Shown piece by piece: positions 6,164 to 14,207 of a DNA stretch of 14,374 nt (the first letter of the stretch is position 1; every line of letters starts with the position of its first letter). This DNA is from Cellvibrionales bacterium UBA2511 (GTDB lineage: Bacteria > Pseudomonadota > Gammaproteobacteria > Pseudomonadales > Porticoccaceae), in contig DDNV01000012.1 of the NCBI GenBank assembly GCA_002341315.1, forward strand, positions 84,151-98,524, read 5' to 3'. The notes under the pieces are model-generated. The model was not told the origin of the DNA, made no database searches, and was given only the letters and a program-made list of their open reading frames with translations. The translations under genes and the position numbers were made by a program.

Positions 6164-6706
6164 AGTTGTACTGAGTTCATCATAGCCGTAGGTCATTAAG
6201 TCAAAGTACATGATTCTAGTATCGCTACCCTCATCATTACCTGTCAAAAACCTAAAACCATTGCGTTCATAAAAATTGATTACTCTTTCGAGGTTATACG
6301 CATCAACAATGATAAATCGACAGCCTGTTTTATTTTTTTCAGTAAACCATGCCTTGATAAACTCAAGTATGTCACTGCCCAGCCCATTGTTATTGTGTGA
6401 AACATGTACACCTAAACGCCCTATTTTTACAGCGGGCATGCTGGAGTATCTCTTTTCGCGAGGGACTATACTTAGTAGCCGATTGTAACCTGACCTGGTT
6501 GCATACTCCGACGTGATTGAGTCATTAGAAACACAAAAGAAAGCTAGTGTAGCTTTCTTTGCTTTGTCATGAATTTCATACGTAACGCTTAGGAGATGCC
6601 CAGCAGACAGCACGGAGTCTGAGTGATAAAACTCATCTAAATCACTATCTCCGCAAGTGAATCTAGGACAGCGAATGCCGTCCTCAAGGCGAACTAACTC
6701 AAACAC
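6155..6706 (-). CDS. GNAT-family N-acetyltransferase (toxin-like)
   Basis: This 183-residue protein starts at a GTG (6706). The N-terminus, MFELVRLEDG... then FTCGDSDLDEFYHSD, matches the opening 'F.CG...Ld.Fl...a' of a GNAT group seen in toxin-antitoxin and mobile-element genes. The acetyl-CoA site follows as IGRLGVHVSHNNNGLGSDIL (consensus R-x-x-G-x-G/A of motif A; here NNNGLG), then GCRFIIVDAYNLERVINFYE and RNGFRFL as the C-terminal strand/helix. GNAT enzymes transfer an acetyl group from acetyl-CoA to amines. Related toxins (TacT, AtaT) acetylate aminoacyl-tRNA, but the substrate here cannot be read from sequence. It lies 9 bases after a 53-aa gene on the same strand, and its stop overlaps the csrA-like gene tail. 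The ribosome binding site is poor, which suggests coupling to the upstream gene. Confidence 0.83.
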   Translation of the reverse strand: MFELVRLEDGIRCPRFTCGDSDLDEFYHSDSVLSAGHLLSVTYEIHDKAKKATLAFFCVSNDSITSEYATRSGYNRLLSIVPREKRYSSMPAVKIGRLGVHVSHNNNGLGSDILEFIKAWFTEKNKTGCRFIIVDAYNLERVINFYERNGFRFLTGNDEGSDTRIMYFDLMTYGYDELSTTSE

Positions 6707-6715
6707 TTAAAAATT

Positions 6716-6877
6716 TTATAGTGAGAAACTAAATTTGTTTAGCGCTCTCTCTGCTCTCTCTGCTCTTTGGTGGTCATGAGTAGATTTTCTGGCTTGCTCG
6801 TTTCTTTTTGCTTCAGCCTTGAATCTCTCTGCGTCCCTACCAAATAGCACTGGAGTCTCTTTTACCGGCTTAGCCAT
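6716..6877 (-). CDS. 53-aa small protein upstream of the GNAT gene (candidate antitoxin)
   Basis: The ORF encodes MAKPVKETPVLFGRDAERFK, then AEAKRNEQARKSTHDHQRAE, then RAERALNKFSFSL. The start 'KPvKeTPvLfG.DAerF' matches a small, widespread unnamed family that I remember as often lying just before GNAT acetyltransferases. AGAGG stands just before the ATG (strong ribosome binding site), and a 7-bp inverted repeat lies 22 bases further upstream. The second half is highly basic/acidic and repetitive: a near-repeat in the DNA (gctctctctgctctctctgctc) gives RAERAERA, and it is probably helical or disordered. The pair with the downstream acetyltransferase has the order and spacing (9 bases) of an antitoxin-toxin operon. 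It does not resemble the DUF1778 antitoxins that usually go with TacT-like toxins. Antitoxin function is inference. Confidence 0.65.
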   Translation of the reverse strand: MAKPVKETPVLFGRDAERFKAEAKRNEQARKSTHDHQRAERAERALNKFSFSL

Positions 6878-6898
6878 TTTCCTCTCCCCCCCTAGCTT

Positions 6899-6916
6899 TA
6901 ACTACACTCGTAGTTA
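6899..6916. repeat. Operator-like inverted repeat TAACTAC-N4-GTAGTTA
   Basis: Perfect 7-bp arms (6899-6905, 6910-6916) with a 4-base spacer, 22 bases upstream of the 53-aa gene's ATG. The size and place suit a binding site for an autoregulator, such as the small protein of a toxin-antitoxin pair. Confidence 0.5.
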
Positions 6917-6962
6917 TGAAAGCAATCTTACACGTATATAGAGGCTGAATAAACGAAAAACT

Positions 6963-6968
6963 ATTATA
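6963..6968 (-). promoter_or_regulatory. Candidate -10 box for the 53-aa/GNAT unit
   Basis: A consensus TATAAT reads on the minus strand at 6968-6963, about 85 bases before the ATG at 6877. The -35 region about 17 bases upstream is poor (CGTTTG). Supports a promoter weakly. The rest of 6878-7060 shows no gene. Confidence 0.28.
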
Positions 6969-7064
6969 AGGCAAGCTTTTCTGACAAACGGTAACTTATT
7001 GTTTAGAAAAAAGAAAAACCTACAAGAGTTAAGTAGCGCACAGATAGTTACACTTTAATAGCAA

Positions 7065-7093
7065 CAAAAAAGGGCCTACATCGCTGTAAGCCC
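7065..7093 (-). terminator. Rho-independent terminator after the tRNA-Asp gene
   Basis: On the minus strand GGGCTTAC-agcgat-GTAGGCCC folds into a stem with one mismatch, followed by TTTTTTG. It lies about 70 bases past the end of tRNA-Asp and would end the tRNA-Val/tRNA-Asp transcript. The run of A at its plus-strand side could also let it end plus-strand RNA weakly. Confidence 0.75.
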
Positions 7094-7165
7094 TTTAAAG
7101 TCGTGGTGGGTAAATGGTGGGTTTTCTATTCTGTCACCCTGAAAACCCCATAAACCCTAGAATAA

Positions 7166-7242
7166 TGGCGGACCGGACGGGACTCGAACCCGCGACCTCC
7201 GGCGTGACAGGCCGGCATTCTAACCAGCTGAACTACCGGTCC
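7166..7242 (-). tRNA. tRNA-Asp (anticodon GTC)
   Basis: A 77-base tRNA with CCA encoded. The 5' acceptor GGACCGG pairs with CCGGTCC at the 3' end. TAGTTCAGC begins the D-arm, the anticodon loop CTGTCAC carries GTC, and the T-arm has GGTTCGAGTCC. It differs little from E. coli tRNA-Asp. It is the second gene of the minus-strand tRNA unit, 20 bases after tRNA-Val. Its 3' end faces the accessory DNA to the left, a typical attachment-site position for integrating elements. Confidence 0.97.
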
Positions 7243-7262
7243 GCAAAATGCTACTTTTACAC

Positions 7263-7338
7263 TGGTGGGTGGTACAGGGGTCGAACCTGTGACCTACGGC
7301 TTGTAAGGCCGTCGCTCTACCAACTGAGCTAACCACCC
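7263..7338 (-). tRNA. tRNA-Val (anticodon TAC)
   Basis: A 76-base tRNA with encoded CCA. Acceptor GGGTGGT pairs with ACCACCC; TAGCTCAGTTGG is the D-arm, CTTACAA carries the anticodon TAC, and GGTTCGAACCC is the T-arm. First gene of the two-tRNA unit. Confidence 0.97.
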
Positions 7339-7355
7339 TCCTCAGAGAGAGGCGC

Positions 7356-7383
7356 ATTCTACCGAAATATCGGTCGGTGTCAA
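7356..7383 (-). promoter_or_regulatory. Sigma70 promoter of the tRNA-Val/tRNA-Asp unit
   Basis: On the minus strand, TTGACA (consensus -35) and TAGAAT (-10) are 16 bases apart. The -10 is followed by GCGCC, the GC-rich discriminator typical of stringently controlled stable-RNA promoters. Transcription would start about 10 bases upstream of the tRNA-Val gene. Confidence 0.85.
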
Positions 7384-7462
7384 ACATTTCAGTTGCGGGT
7401 TTGTGTACAAGGAAAGATCTGCAAATTACCATAGGCCAACTTTTCAAATGACCGGCATACCC

Positions 7463-7819
7463 ATGGAAATTTTCAAGGAATTTACCTTTGAGGCAGCACA
7501 CCTTCTACCCAATGTGGCAGAGGGACATAAATGTGGTCGGCTGCACGGGCACTCTTACCATATTCGACTTTATCTTAGCGGCACCGTCGGCGACAAAACC
7601 GGCTGGGTGATGGACTTTGGCGATCTGAAAGATTACTTCAAACCGGTCTATGACCAGCTCGACCATCATTATCTCAACGAAATCGACGGACTGGAAAACC
7701 CTACCAGTGAAAATATAGCCAGATGGATCTGGGCACGGTTAAAACCGACGCTCCCCCTGCTCAGCAAAATCGAGGTTCGGGAAACATGCACCTCCGGCTG
7801 CATCTACTGCGGCGATTGA
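7463..7819 (+). CDS. queD: 6-carboxy-5,6,7,8-tetrahydropterin synthase QueD
   Basis: QueD converts 7,8-dihydroneopterin triphosphate to 6-carboxytetrahydropterin, an early step of queuosine (preQ0) synthesis. From the ATG at 7463 the protein is 118 residues, the usual length for the gammaproteobacterial type. The zinc ligands are H13, H28 and H30, with the catalytic Cys at 24 in HKCGRLHGH. Then come [22 protein letters not shown] and the closing [12 protein letters not shown] with the conserved Glu. Longer starts at 7448 (ATG) or 7403 (GTG) are open but lengthen the protein beyond the family opening (M-x-x-F-x-x-F-x-F-x-A-A-H). None has a strong ribosome binding site. It lies 12 bases upstream of thpR on the same strand and may be co-transcribed with it. 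Confidence 0.93.
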   Translation: MEIFKEFTFEAAHLLPNVAEGHKCGRLHGHSYHIRLYLSGTVGDKTGWVMDFGDLKDYFKPVYDQLDHHYLNEIDGLENPTSENIARWIWARLKPTLPLLSKIEVRETCTSGCIYCGD

Positions 7820-7831
7820 TTTGGTAATCCT

Positions 7832-8350
7832 GTGCGACTGTTTATCGCCCTGACACTGACAGAAACAGTGAATCAGCTTTTGGATGATGTTTGCCAACAA
7901 CGATTGAACGATGTCAGTAACCACTGGGTGCCCGCACAACGCCGCCACCTGACACTGAGGTTTCTCGGGGAACAAACAGCCGAGCAGACCACCGTTGCCG
8001 TACAGATTGTCCAGGACCTCAGCGTTAAAAAATTTGATTTATTGCTGAAGACTGTCGAGCGGTTTCCCGCCAGGGAGAATAGGACTATCGCCGCCATTCC
8101 CGAATATTCGACGGCATTAATAGCACTGTACCAGCAGCTATCTGCGTTCCTTGCTGCCAGCGGCTTTGAAACGATGCAGCAGGCATTCAGGCCACACATT
8201 ACGCTGGGAAAAGCCCCCGCTACACCCAGTGCAAAAATCAACCTGAATATCGATATCTGTTTACCTGTTAGGCAGATAACCCTGTTTCAGAGTCAACTGA
8301 CAGCCAATGGACCTTTGTACAGCCCCCTGGCAACAACAAACCTGTGCTAG
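7832..8350 (+). CDS. thpR: RNA 2',3'-cyclic phosphodiesterase (ThpR/LigT)
   Basis: A member of the 2H phosphoesterase superfamily, historically LigT, which hydrolyses 2',3'-cyclic phosphate ends of RNA and also shows reverse 2'-5' ligase activity. The 172 residues begin at a GTG (7832) as MRLFIAL, the classic opening. The two catalytic H-x-T motifs are HLTLRFLG at about 39-46 and HITLGK at about 122-127. Length and order fit the family. The start is 12 bases after the queD stop. The last 4 bases overlap the stop of the convergent yfcH-like gene as CTAG. Well supported. Confidence 0.9.
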   Translation: MRLFIALTLTETVNQLLDDVCQQRLNDVSNHWVPAQRRHLTLRFLGEQTAEQTTVAVQIVQDLSVKKFDLLLKTVERFPARENRTIAAIPEYSTALIALYQQLSAFLAASGFETMQQAFRPHITLGKAPATPSAKINLNIDICLPVRQITLFQSQLTANGPLYSPLATTNLC

Positions 8351-9249
8351 ACAATATCCCCAAGCGCTTCATCCAGTTCGGCAAAATGGAATGAATAGCC
8401 GGACTCGAGCAGTTTTCGTGGGCATGCCCGCTGCCCCGTCAGCAATAACTCCCTGGCCATTTCACCAAACAGCAATACTGCAACAGGTTCCGGCATGGGG
8501 AAGATGGTCGGACGGTGCAATGCGGAACCGAGCGACTCGGTAAATTGACGATTCGTCACCGGATTCGGAGCCGTGGCGTTGATCGCTCCCTGCAGTGCAG
8601 GTTGTTCCAGGCAATAAAAAATGATCGCCACTTCATCGGCTATATGAACCCAGGGCATCCACTGCTTACCAGAACCCAGGCGGCCGCCCAGCCCCATGCG
8701 GAAAGGCAACAGCATTCGACTCAGTGCGCCACCACCAGCCCCCAGCACAATACCGGTACGCAGGTAGCATATCCGTGTTCCCAGCGAAGCAAACTGTGAG
8801 GCACTCTTTTCCCATTCCAGACAAAGACGGCTGGCAAAACAATCGTGCTGAACGCCATCCTCCCCCAGCGGCTCGTCCTGATGGGGGCCGTAATAGCCTA
8901 CGGCGGAACCGCTGACCAATACCGAAGGTGGTGCAGACGCTTTTTGAAAATGCTCGAATAACCGGTTGGTAGTGCCGACCCTGCTGTCCATGAAGGCCTG
9001 TTTGCGCCGGTCATTCCAGCGACCGGCAACCAGCGGTTCACCAGCCAGATTGACGATATAGTCGATGGGTTGTTCCGGAGACAGGGCGTCAAGGTTCTCA
9101 ACAAACTCGACACCGGGAAGTTTTTTTAGTGCCTGGTGTGGGTCACGACTCAGACCAATTACCCGGGCACCCCTGGAAAGGGCCTCACGGCAGAATCGGC
9201 TGCCGATAAACCCGGTAGCACCGGTCACCAATACTGTTTTATCCTGCAT
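8347..9249 (-). CDS. TIGR01777-family NAD(P)-dependent epimerase (YfcH-like)
   Basis: A 300-residue member of the extended short-chain dehydrogenase/reductase group. The nucleotide-binding loop GATGFIG sits at 10-16. The family marks GYYGP (in GSAVGYYGP), LAGEP and PWVHIADEV follow in order, and the C-terminal half has NATAPNPVTNRQF and the conserved SGQRA-like LLTGQRACPRKL. The cellular substrate of YfcH is unknown; relatives act as sugar epimerases/dehydratases, or as the plant/mammal SDR39U1 type. The ATG at 9249 has AGGGGGTG upstream. It follows manB by 78 bases on the same strand, so it is probably in the same transcription unit as galU-manB. Convergent with thpR, with a 4-base overlap. 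Confidence 0.88.
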   Translation of the reverse strand: MQDKTVLVTGATGFIGSRFCREALSRGARVIGLSRDPHQALKKLPGVEFVENLDALSPEQPIDYIVNLAGEPLVAGRWNDRRKQAFMDSRVGTTNRLFEHFQKASAPPSVLVSGSAVGYYGPHQDEPLGEDGVQHDCFASRLCLEWEKSASQFASLGTRICYLRTGIVLGAGGGALSRMLLPFRMGLGGRLGSGKQWMPWVHIADEVAIIFYCLEQPALQGAINATAPNPVTNRQFTESLGSALHRPTIFPMPEPVAVLLFGEMARELLLTGQRACPRKLLESGYSFHFAELDEALGDIV

Positions 9250-9327
9250 GACACACCCCCTGAAGTGATTGGTTGATTTGCTGATTCCGAACCGGCCAAC
9301 CGCACTCAGTGCGCCATACCAGTTTCC

Positions 9328-10680
9328 TCAATCGGCACCCATCAGGCTGAGCAGCTCAAGGGTTTTCTGTTCCATCAAGGCCCGGTCATTGGCTTCCACA
9401 TTGAGCCTGACAACTGGCTCGGTATTACTGCTGCGCAGGTTAAACCGCCAGTCAGTATAGGCCACACTCAGTCCGTCCACCCGTTCGATGTTCAATGCGC
9501 CATTAGTGTAATGGTCTTCAAGTAGTGTCATTACTTGTTGGGGATCATCAATACGGCGATTCAGCTCACCGGAACAGGGGTAATCTTCCACCATCGACTG
9601 GATCATGTCCGACAGGTACTGACCGGTGACACTCAGCAATTCGGCCACCAGAAGCCAGGGAATCATGCCGCTGTCGCAATAAAAGAAATCCCGGAAATAA
9701 TGGTGGGCGCTCATCTCACCGCCATAGATGGCATCCTGCTCACGCATGACCTGCTTGATAAAGGCGTGACCACATTTACTTTGCACCGCTTCACCACCAA
9801 ATTCCCGGCAGACTGCCTGGGTGTTCCAGATCAGACGAGGGTCGTGGACAATCTTTTCTCCCGGATGCTTGCGCAAAAACGCTTTTGCCAGCAATCCGAC
9901 AATATAGTAGCCCTCAATAAATTCGCCCTGCTCATCAAACAGAAAACAACGGTCAAAATCCCCATCCCAGGCCAGGCCAAAGTCGGCACCGGAGGACTTC
10001 ACCAGATCACTGGTGTGATGGCGACTTTCCGGCAACAACGGGTTTGGAATGCCGTTGGGAAACTCCCCGTCCGGGTCATGATTCACCTTGATCAGCTCAA
10101 AGGGCAAAAAGTTTTCCAGCGCATCGAGCACAGGACCGGCTGCACCATTGCCGGCATTGACGACGATTTTCAACGGCCGAAGCTTGCTTTGCTCCACATA
10201 CGAGAGCAAGTGTTCAATATAGGCATCAGAACAACTGATACGACGATAAGTCCCACGTTGACTGGGCTCTACCGGAGAAAAATCTGTTTCTTCGGCTAAT
10301 GCCCGAATCGCCTTCAGGCCGGTGTCGGCACTGATCGGCCTGGAGTCCTCCCGCACCATTTTTATGCCGTTATAATCAATGGGGTTGTGGCTGGCTGTCA
10401 CCATGATGCCACCGGACAGATTGAGGTGCGCCGTCGCAAAGTAGATTTCCTCGGTGCCGCACAGCCCAATGTCCAGCACATCGACCCCTTCATCGCGCAA
10501 CCCCGAGGCCAGCGCACTTTTCAACGTCGGGCTGGAGGTACGGATATCGCCGCCAACCACCACGGTTTCAGGTTTCAACCAGCGGGCATAGGCCCGGCCA
10601 ATACGGTATGCAATCTCTACGGACAGCTCGGAACCGAGCCTGCCCCGAATGTCATATGCCTTAAAGCAGGTAATTTTCAT
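9328..10680 (-). CDS. manB: Phosphomannomutase (ManB/CpsG type)
   Basis: Converts mannose-6-phosphate to mannose-1-phosphate for GDP-mannose synthesis. From the ATG at 10680 the protein is 450 residues ([13 protein letters not shown]...), the CpsG opening. The phosphoserine loop is TASHNP, with Ser at about 97. The metal loop is DGDFDR (about 239-244) and the sugar-specificity loop is [12 protein letters not shown] (about 321-332). The latter is typical of the CpsG/ManB class; the AlgC dual-specificity class has GEMSGH. The phosphate-binding end [12 protein letters not shown] is also present. A GTG 9 bases upstream is an alternative start; neither has a clear ribosome binding site. It follows galU by 60 bases on the same strand, so the two likely form an operon feeding nucleotide-sugar synthesis. 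Confidence 0.92.
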   Translation of the reverse strand: MKITCFKAYDIRGRLGSELSVEIAYRIGRAYARWLKPETVVVGGDIRTSSPTLKSALASGLRDEGVDVLDIGLCGTEEIYFATAHLNLSGGIMVTASHNPIDYNGIKMVREDSRPISADTGLKAIRALAEETDFSPVEPSQRGTYRRISCSDAYIEHLLSYVEQSKLRPLKIVVNAGNGAAGPVLDALENFLPFELIKVNHDPDGEFPNGIPNPLLPESRHHTSDLVKSSGADFGLAWDGDFDRCFLFDEQGEFIEGYYIVGLLAKAFLRKHPGEKIVHDPRLIWNTQAVCREFGGEAVQSKCGHAFIKQVMREQDAIYGGEMSAHHYFRDFFYCDSGMIPWLLVAELLSVTGQYLSDMIQSMVEDYPCSGELNRRIDDPQQVMTLLEDHYTNGALNIERVDGLSVAYTDWRFNLRSSNTEPVVRLNVEANDRALMEQKTLELLSLMGAD

Positions 10681-10740
10681 AGTACTCACATCACAGGGAC
10701 ACCCACCCCAAACCGGTATGGGTCATCACAAAGGGGCAGG

Positions 10741-11673
10741 TTATCGGCGCGGTTTTTCGAATGTGGCTGCAGCGTCAACATGGCGATTGTTGTTGAGATA
10801 GTCTTTAATCGCTTCACCAATTTCTTCGTGCTGCAGGGCATAGGCAATATTGGCCTGTAGGTAACCGAGTTTACTGCCGCAATCATGGCTGCGGCCTACG
10901 ATCCGATAGGCCTCGACCACTTCCTGCTTGAGCAGTTCTTCCAGGGCATCCGTTAACTGGACTTCACCACCCACTCCGAGTGGCGTTTTTTCCAGCAGGT
11001 CCCAAATGGTCGGCGACACCACGTAACGTCCCACAACAGCCATGTTCGACGGAGCATTCTCCGGTTTCGGTTTTTCGACCATGCTGTGAATTCTCGCCAC
11101 GCCGCCGGCCATTAAATCAACGCCCTGACAATCGACAACGCCATATTTATTAACGTCTTCCCAGGGAACCGCCTCCACCATAATCTGGCTGTGACCTGTG
11201 GCGGTAAAGTTTTTCACCATGGACGATAAATTGTCTTTTTTCGAGTCTGCCCGATACTTGTCCACCAAAACATCCGGCAACAGAATGGCAAAAGGCTGAT
11301 CACCCACCACCGGCCTCGCACAGCTGATCGCATGCCCAAGACCCTTTGCATAGGGCTGCCTGACCGAAATGATGGTCACCTCCTGGGGCACGATCGAGCG
11401 GACATCGTCAAGCAGCTGACGCTTGACCCGCTTTTCCAGCTGCGCCTCCAGTTCAAAACTGGTGTCGAAGTGGTTCTCAATGGAATTCTTACTGGCATGA
11501 GTGACCAGCACGATCTCGGTAATACCCGCCGCAATCGCCTCATTGACGACGTACTGGATAAGCGGTTTGTCCACCACCGGTAACATTTCTTTTGGAATAG
11601 CCTTGGTAGCTGGCAACATACGAGTGCCCAGCCCGGCGACAGGAATAACAGCTTTGCGTACAGTTAGGGTCAT
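10741..11673 (-). CDS. galU: UTP--glucose-1-phosphate uridylyltransferase GalU
   Basis: Makes UDP-glucose from UTP and glucose-1-phosphate, a precursor for glycogen, cellulose, LPS and exopolysaccharides. The protein is 310 residues. The nucleotide-binding signature [20 protein letters not shown] is at 9-28. Then come [13 protein letters not shown] and LLPDVLVD (DVxxD metal-binding strand), the VEKPKPE stretch, and [10 protein letters not shown] with [15 protein letters not shown] near the end. All are in the order of the family. The ATG at 11673 is preceded by GGA at a long distance; the ribosome binding site is not strong. First gene of the minus-strand galU-manB-yfcH set. A perfect inverted repeat lies about 60 bases upstream and may regulate it. 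Confidence 0.95.
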   Translation of the reverse strand: MTLTVRKAVIPVAGLGTRMLPATKAIPKEMLPVVDKPLIQYVVNEAIAAGITEIVLVTHASKNSIENHFDTSFELEAQLEKRVKRQLLDDVRSIVPQEVTIISVRQPYAKGLGHAISCARPVVGDQPFAILLPDVLVDKYRADSKKDNLSSMVKNFTATGHSQIMVEAVPWEDVNKYGVVDCQGVDLMAGGVARIHSMVEKPKPENAPSNMAVVGRYVVSPTIWDLLEKTPLGVGGEVQLTDALEELLKQEVVEAYRIVGRSHDCGSKLGYLQANIAYALQHEEIGEAIKDYLNNNRHVDAAATFEKPRR

Positions 11674-12023
11674 AGCGGGGGAAATCCATTTTTGGGTAAT
11701 TAAAGGTGCTGCACCATTGCATACACCGTATTGAGTCAGGTATCAGTACCTGACAGTACCAATCGGTGGCTATTATGCATCACTAGTCCGGCCTTTGCAG
11801 GCAACTCACTTCGACCATCTCGCTTTGACTTATAAAGCCTGATCATGTCATTTGTACCCATGATCGTATAACCCTCCACAGGATTCAAAACCACATACTC
11901 CTCACAACTGGAGTTACATCAAAAAATTACTCGCGAACTGACGTCCCTCCACTCCCGAATAAAGCCTGCGCAAGGTACACTCAAAATATACGCAATATTA
12001 TTCGCACCGCGGAAATCTGTCTC
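11674..12023. other. Intergenic region between divergent galU and the glycosyltransferase gene
   Basis: About 350 bases without a convincing gene. It must hold the promoters of galU (minus) and the glycosyltransferase (plus). I see no clear sigma70 pair on either strand. The one structured element is the inverted repeat at 11735-11754. Confidence 0.7.
11735..11754. repeat. Perfect inverted repeat GTCAGGTA-TCAG-TACCTGAC
   Basis: Two 8-base arms with a 4-base centre, lying 62 bases before the galU start codon, followed by a further AGTACC half-motif (11755-11760). There is no T-run, so it is not a terminator. An operator for a dimeric regulator is likely. Confidence 0.5.
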
Positions 12024-12959
12024 ATGACCCAGCAACCACTCGTTACTATTATCACAGCCGCCTATAACCGGGCCAACGTTCTTCGCTATGCGCTTTTGAG
12101 CGTTATGCAACAAACCTATCAGAACTGGGAGTACCTCGTGGTTGGCGATGGTTGTACGGATGACACGGAGTCTCTGATAAGAGGTATCGACGACCCACGG
12201 GTTCAGTTTATTAACCTGAAAGAAAATTCCGGTGGCCAGTCTGCGCCGCATAACCACGGATTATCGCTGGCTCAAGGTGAGTATATTTTTTATCTGAACC
12301 AGGACGACTTTTATTTTCCAGACCACATTGCCAGCAGGGTTGATTTTTTAAGGCAATCAGGGGCTGACATTACATGGGGACCAGTTGCCCTGCCATCTCC
12401 CGCAGAAGAAGGGATGAACTGGGCAAAACAGTCTGTAATGCTCGGTGGCGTGACAAGAAATAATAGGTTTGACCCTACCGTATTTGTTATTTCGTCCTGC
12501 TGGGCAATGCGAGCTGATACCGCGCAAACCATTGGGCTCTGGAAACCGGCAGAGCAGACCCTGGTGTCCCCCTCTCAGGAACTCTTGTTTCGTGCCAGCA
12601 GGATGGGCGCCGACATTCAGTTTCACCCCCGCATTTCCATTTTATGTATTTACTCGGGAGCAAGGGTAAACTCCTATCTCTCGGGAGACGCTGAGCATCA
12701 ATATTATTTCGACTTTATCAACAGTGATCCAGAAGGCAGAAGCAAAATCGCTGAAACTGCAGCATTGACCCTGGCGGGACAAAGAGCCAGCTTTTTGCGA
12801 TTGTGTCTGGACGTCATCAAGTATCCCGTTTCCGTTGTTCTGCGCGCATTTCTGCAGGCCATCGGCAAGCATCCACTAACCATCAATTATTATCTTCGCT
12901 ACAGAAGATATGGAGGCTTTGTCAGCTGGCACCGAAAGAAAGTTCTCAAGACATCCTAG
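12024..12959 (+). CDS. Family 2 (GT-A) glycosyltransferase
   Basis: A 311-residue glycosyltransferase likely adding a sugar in surface-polysaccharide synthesis. The N-terminal domain (about 5-100) has the GT2 opening VTIITAAYNRANVLRYAL, the nucleotide-sugar motif VVGDGCTDDT (40-48) and the metal-binding acidic motif as LNQDDFYFPDH (about 91-101). The C-terminal third contains hydrophobic and basic helices (VIKYPVSVVLRAFLQAI, then YYLRYRRYGGFVSW) that may attach it to the inner membrane. The acceptor and donor cannot be read from sequence. The ATG at 12024 is preceded at some distance by GGAAATC. Next to it is a convergent FAD oxidoreductase with a 33-base gap. Upstream are galU and manB, which provide the donors. 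Confidence 0.87.
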   Translation: MTQQPLVTIITAAYNRANVLRYALLSVMQQTYQNWEYLVVGDGCTDDTESLIRGIDDPRVQFINLKENSGGQSAPHNHGLSLAQGEYIFYLNQDDFYFPDHIASRVDFLRQSGADITWGPVALPSPAEEGMNWAKQSVMLGGVTRNNRFDPTVFVISSCWAMRADTAQTIGLWKPAEQTLVSPSQELLFRASRMGADIQFHPRISILCIYSGARVNSYLSGDAEHQYYFDFINSDPEGRSKIAETAALTLAGQRASFLRLCLDVIKYPVSVVLRAFLQAIGKHPLTINYYLRYRRYGGFVSWHRKKVLKTS

Positions 12960-12992
12960 AGAAGAACAGAGAACAGCAATACAGGTGGCAGA

Positions 12993-14207
12993 CTAGCCGG
13001 GCTTAATCTGGTCGGCCAGACACCGGGCCAGCCATGGCCCGGTGGAGTATTTCCCGGTATCTACCGAAAAATAGGTTCCGCTAGAACTGACCCCAAAACC
13101 TGACCGGCTGTGCAACGTTGCCGCCGGGTCCGCAAGTGAACCATCAGCGGCTGCGTATACCCAGCCACCCGCCAACTCTATCTGCTCAAGGTTATCTCGA
13201 ATAGAGGTCACCTCGGGAAGCAATACTTCCAGGGAATCAAACATCTCTGTAATCACCTTATCTGTATCGCTTTTATCCAGCACAGGAGCTTCTGGAAGTA
13301 TTTCGTGGCTCTCTGAACGAAGCCCTGTGGGATACCAGGACAAATAAAAGTCCCGTCCATTGTAATTTTTGATATCTCCGAACGGCCCCGTTGCAATGAC
13401 CACACTGGGATGAGAGAGCGGAGTGCTGGTGCGAACGAAAAGGGATTGCCGATAGCGATGTGACCACCGCTCTGGCAATGGCAGTCCCAGGCCATGGTCA
13501 ATGTGAAGTCGTCCCTCCCATAGTGCATTCACCACATAATCATAGGGCCCAAAATCCCCTACCGAGCTATTAACCTGCCACTGTCGCGAGGATTTTGCAG
13601 ACTGGCGGTGTGACACGCCTGTAACCCGGCTATTAAAGTGTGTTTCAATTCGCTGCTCCGCCTTCAAAGCCGCTGCAAATTGGTCGGCCAACCACTGCGT
13701 TGCGACCGACCGCTCGGGGATTTTGAAACCTGCTACGATTTCTCCGGAATCGGTAACCTGGGCAAGCGCCTGCCGGGCCAGTCTTCTCACCTGGCAATCC
13801 GACACATCCACGCAGTATCGTGCAGCATCCGGGTGCTCTCTAATCAGGCGAGAAACGTCGTAAAAATATTTCTCCATTCCGTCGGGGCTAACCACCGAGT
13901 CCCGATGACAGAGATAAATATCGTCAGAGGAGGTGGTGTGATCACGGATACTGGTGCCTGTAAGCTCTTCAACCAGTGCCTGAAAACCAAGGCCACCCGG
14001 GAGGACCTGCCGGGCAGAACTGAGCGTTGAATTCGCGTTGTAGAGAAAGCCCAGATGAATTTTTCCTTCATTCCACCGGCTTGCGGCACGCATGGCCTCA
14101 GCCTGCTGATCAAAAATCGTTACGTGAACGTTGCGCCGCGCTAGAAACAGGGCCGTGGAAACCCCCATAATTCCCGCGCCAAGTATCGCCACTCGAGGCG
14201 TTGTCAA
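12993..14207 (-). CDS. FAD-dependent oxidoreductase (DAO family)
   Basis: A 404-residue protein with an N-terminal Rossmann dinucleotide fold, VAILGAGIMGVSTALFLARR (GxGxxG at 10-15), ending at the ribose-binding acidic residue D33 in VTIFDQ. RWNEGKIHLGF at about 44-54 follows. The rest agrees in length with D-amino-acid-oxidase-like flavoproteins (about 380-420) but I see no substrate-defining motif. A near-terminal GGWVYAAADG and FGVSSSGTYFSVDTGKYSTG fit the C-terminal FAD-contacting part. The start is TTG at 14207, supported by a strong AAGGAG 7 bases before it and a 4-base overlap (TTGA) with the upstream gene's stop. Co-translation with the sugar ketoisomerase-like gene suggests a role in polysaccharide precursor modification, but that is inference. 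Confidence 0.82.
   Translation of the reverse strand: MTTPRVAILGAGIMGVSTALFLARRNVHVTIFDQQAEAMRAASRWNEGKIHLGFLYNANSTLSSARQVLPGGLGFQALVEELTGTSIRDHTTSSDDIYLCHRDSVVSPDGMEKYFYDVSRLIREHPDAARYCVDVSDCQVRRLARQALAQVTDSGEIVAGFKIPERSVATQWLADQFAAALKAEQRIETHFNSRVTGVSHRQSAKSSRQWQVNSSVGDFGPYDYVVNALWEGRLHIDHGLGLPLPERWSHRYRQSLFVRTSTPLSHPSVVIATGPFGDIKNYNGRDFYLSWYPTGLRSESHEILPEAPVLDKSDTDKVITEMFDSLEVLLPEVTSIRDNLEQIELAGGWVYAAADGSLADPAATLHSRSGFGVSSSGTYFSVDTGKYSTGPWLARCLADQIKPG

Noticed and set aside
6745..6765. CT-rich tandem repeat as a microsatellite
   Set aside because: It is a short repeat of two to three units inside the 53-aa coding frame (RAERAERA) and does not extend further.
7114..7332. Plus-strand frame encoding MADRTGLEPATSGVTGRHSN and onward
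   Set aside because: It is the antisense of tRNA-Asp and tRNA-Val; this peptide is a well-known false annotation.
9300..9315. Palindrome GCACTCAGTGC as a terminator between manB and the yfcH-like gene
   Set aside because: The stem would be 5 bp with a one-base centre and there is no T-run on either strand.
9535..10299. Long plus-strand open frame of 254 codons
   Set aside because: It lies wholly antisense to the phosphomannomutase gene, whose motifs are clear; high GC at third positions leaves shadow frames open.
10387..10860. Plus-strand open frame of 157 codons
   Set aside because: Antisense to manB and the end of galU, with no family match.
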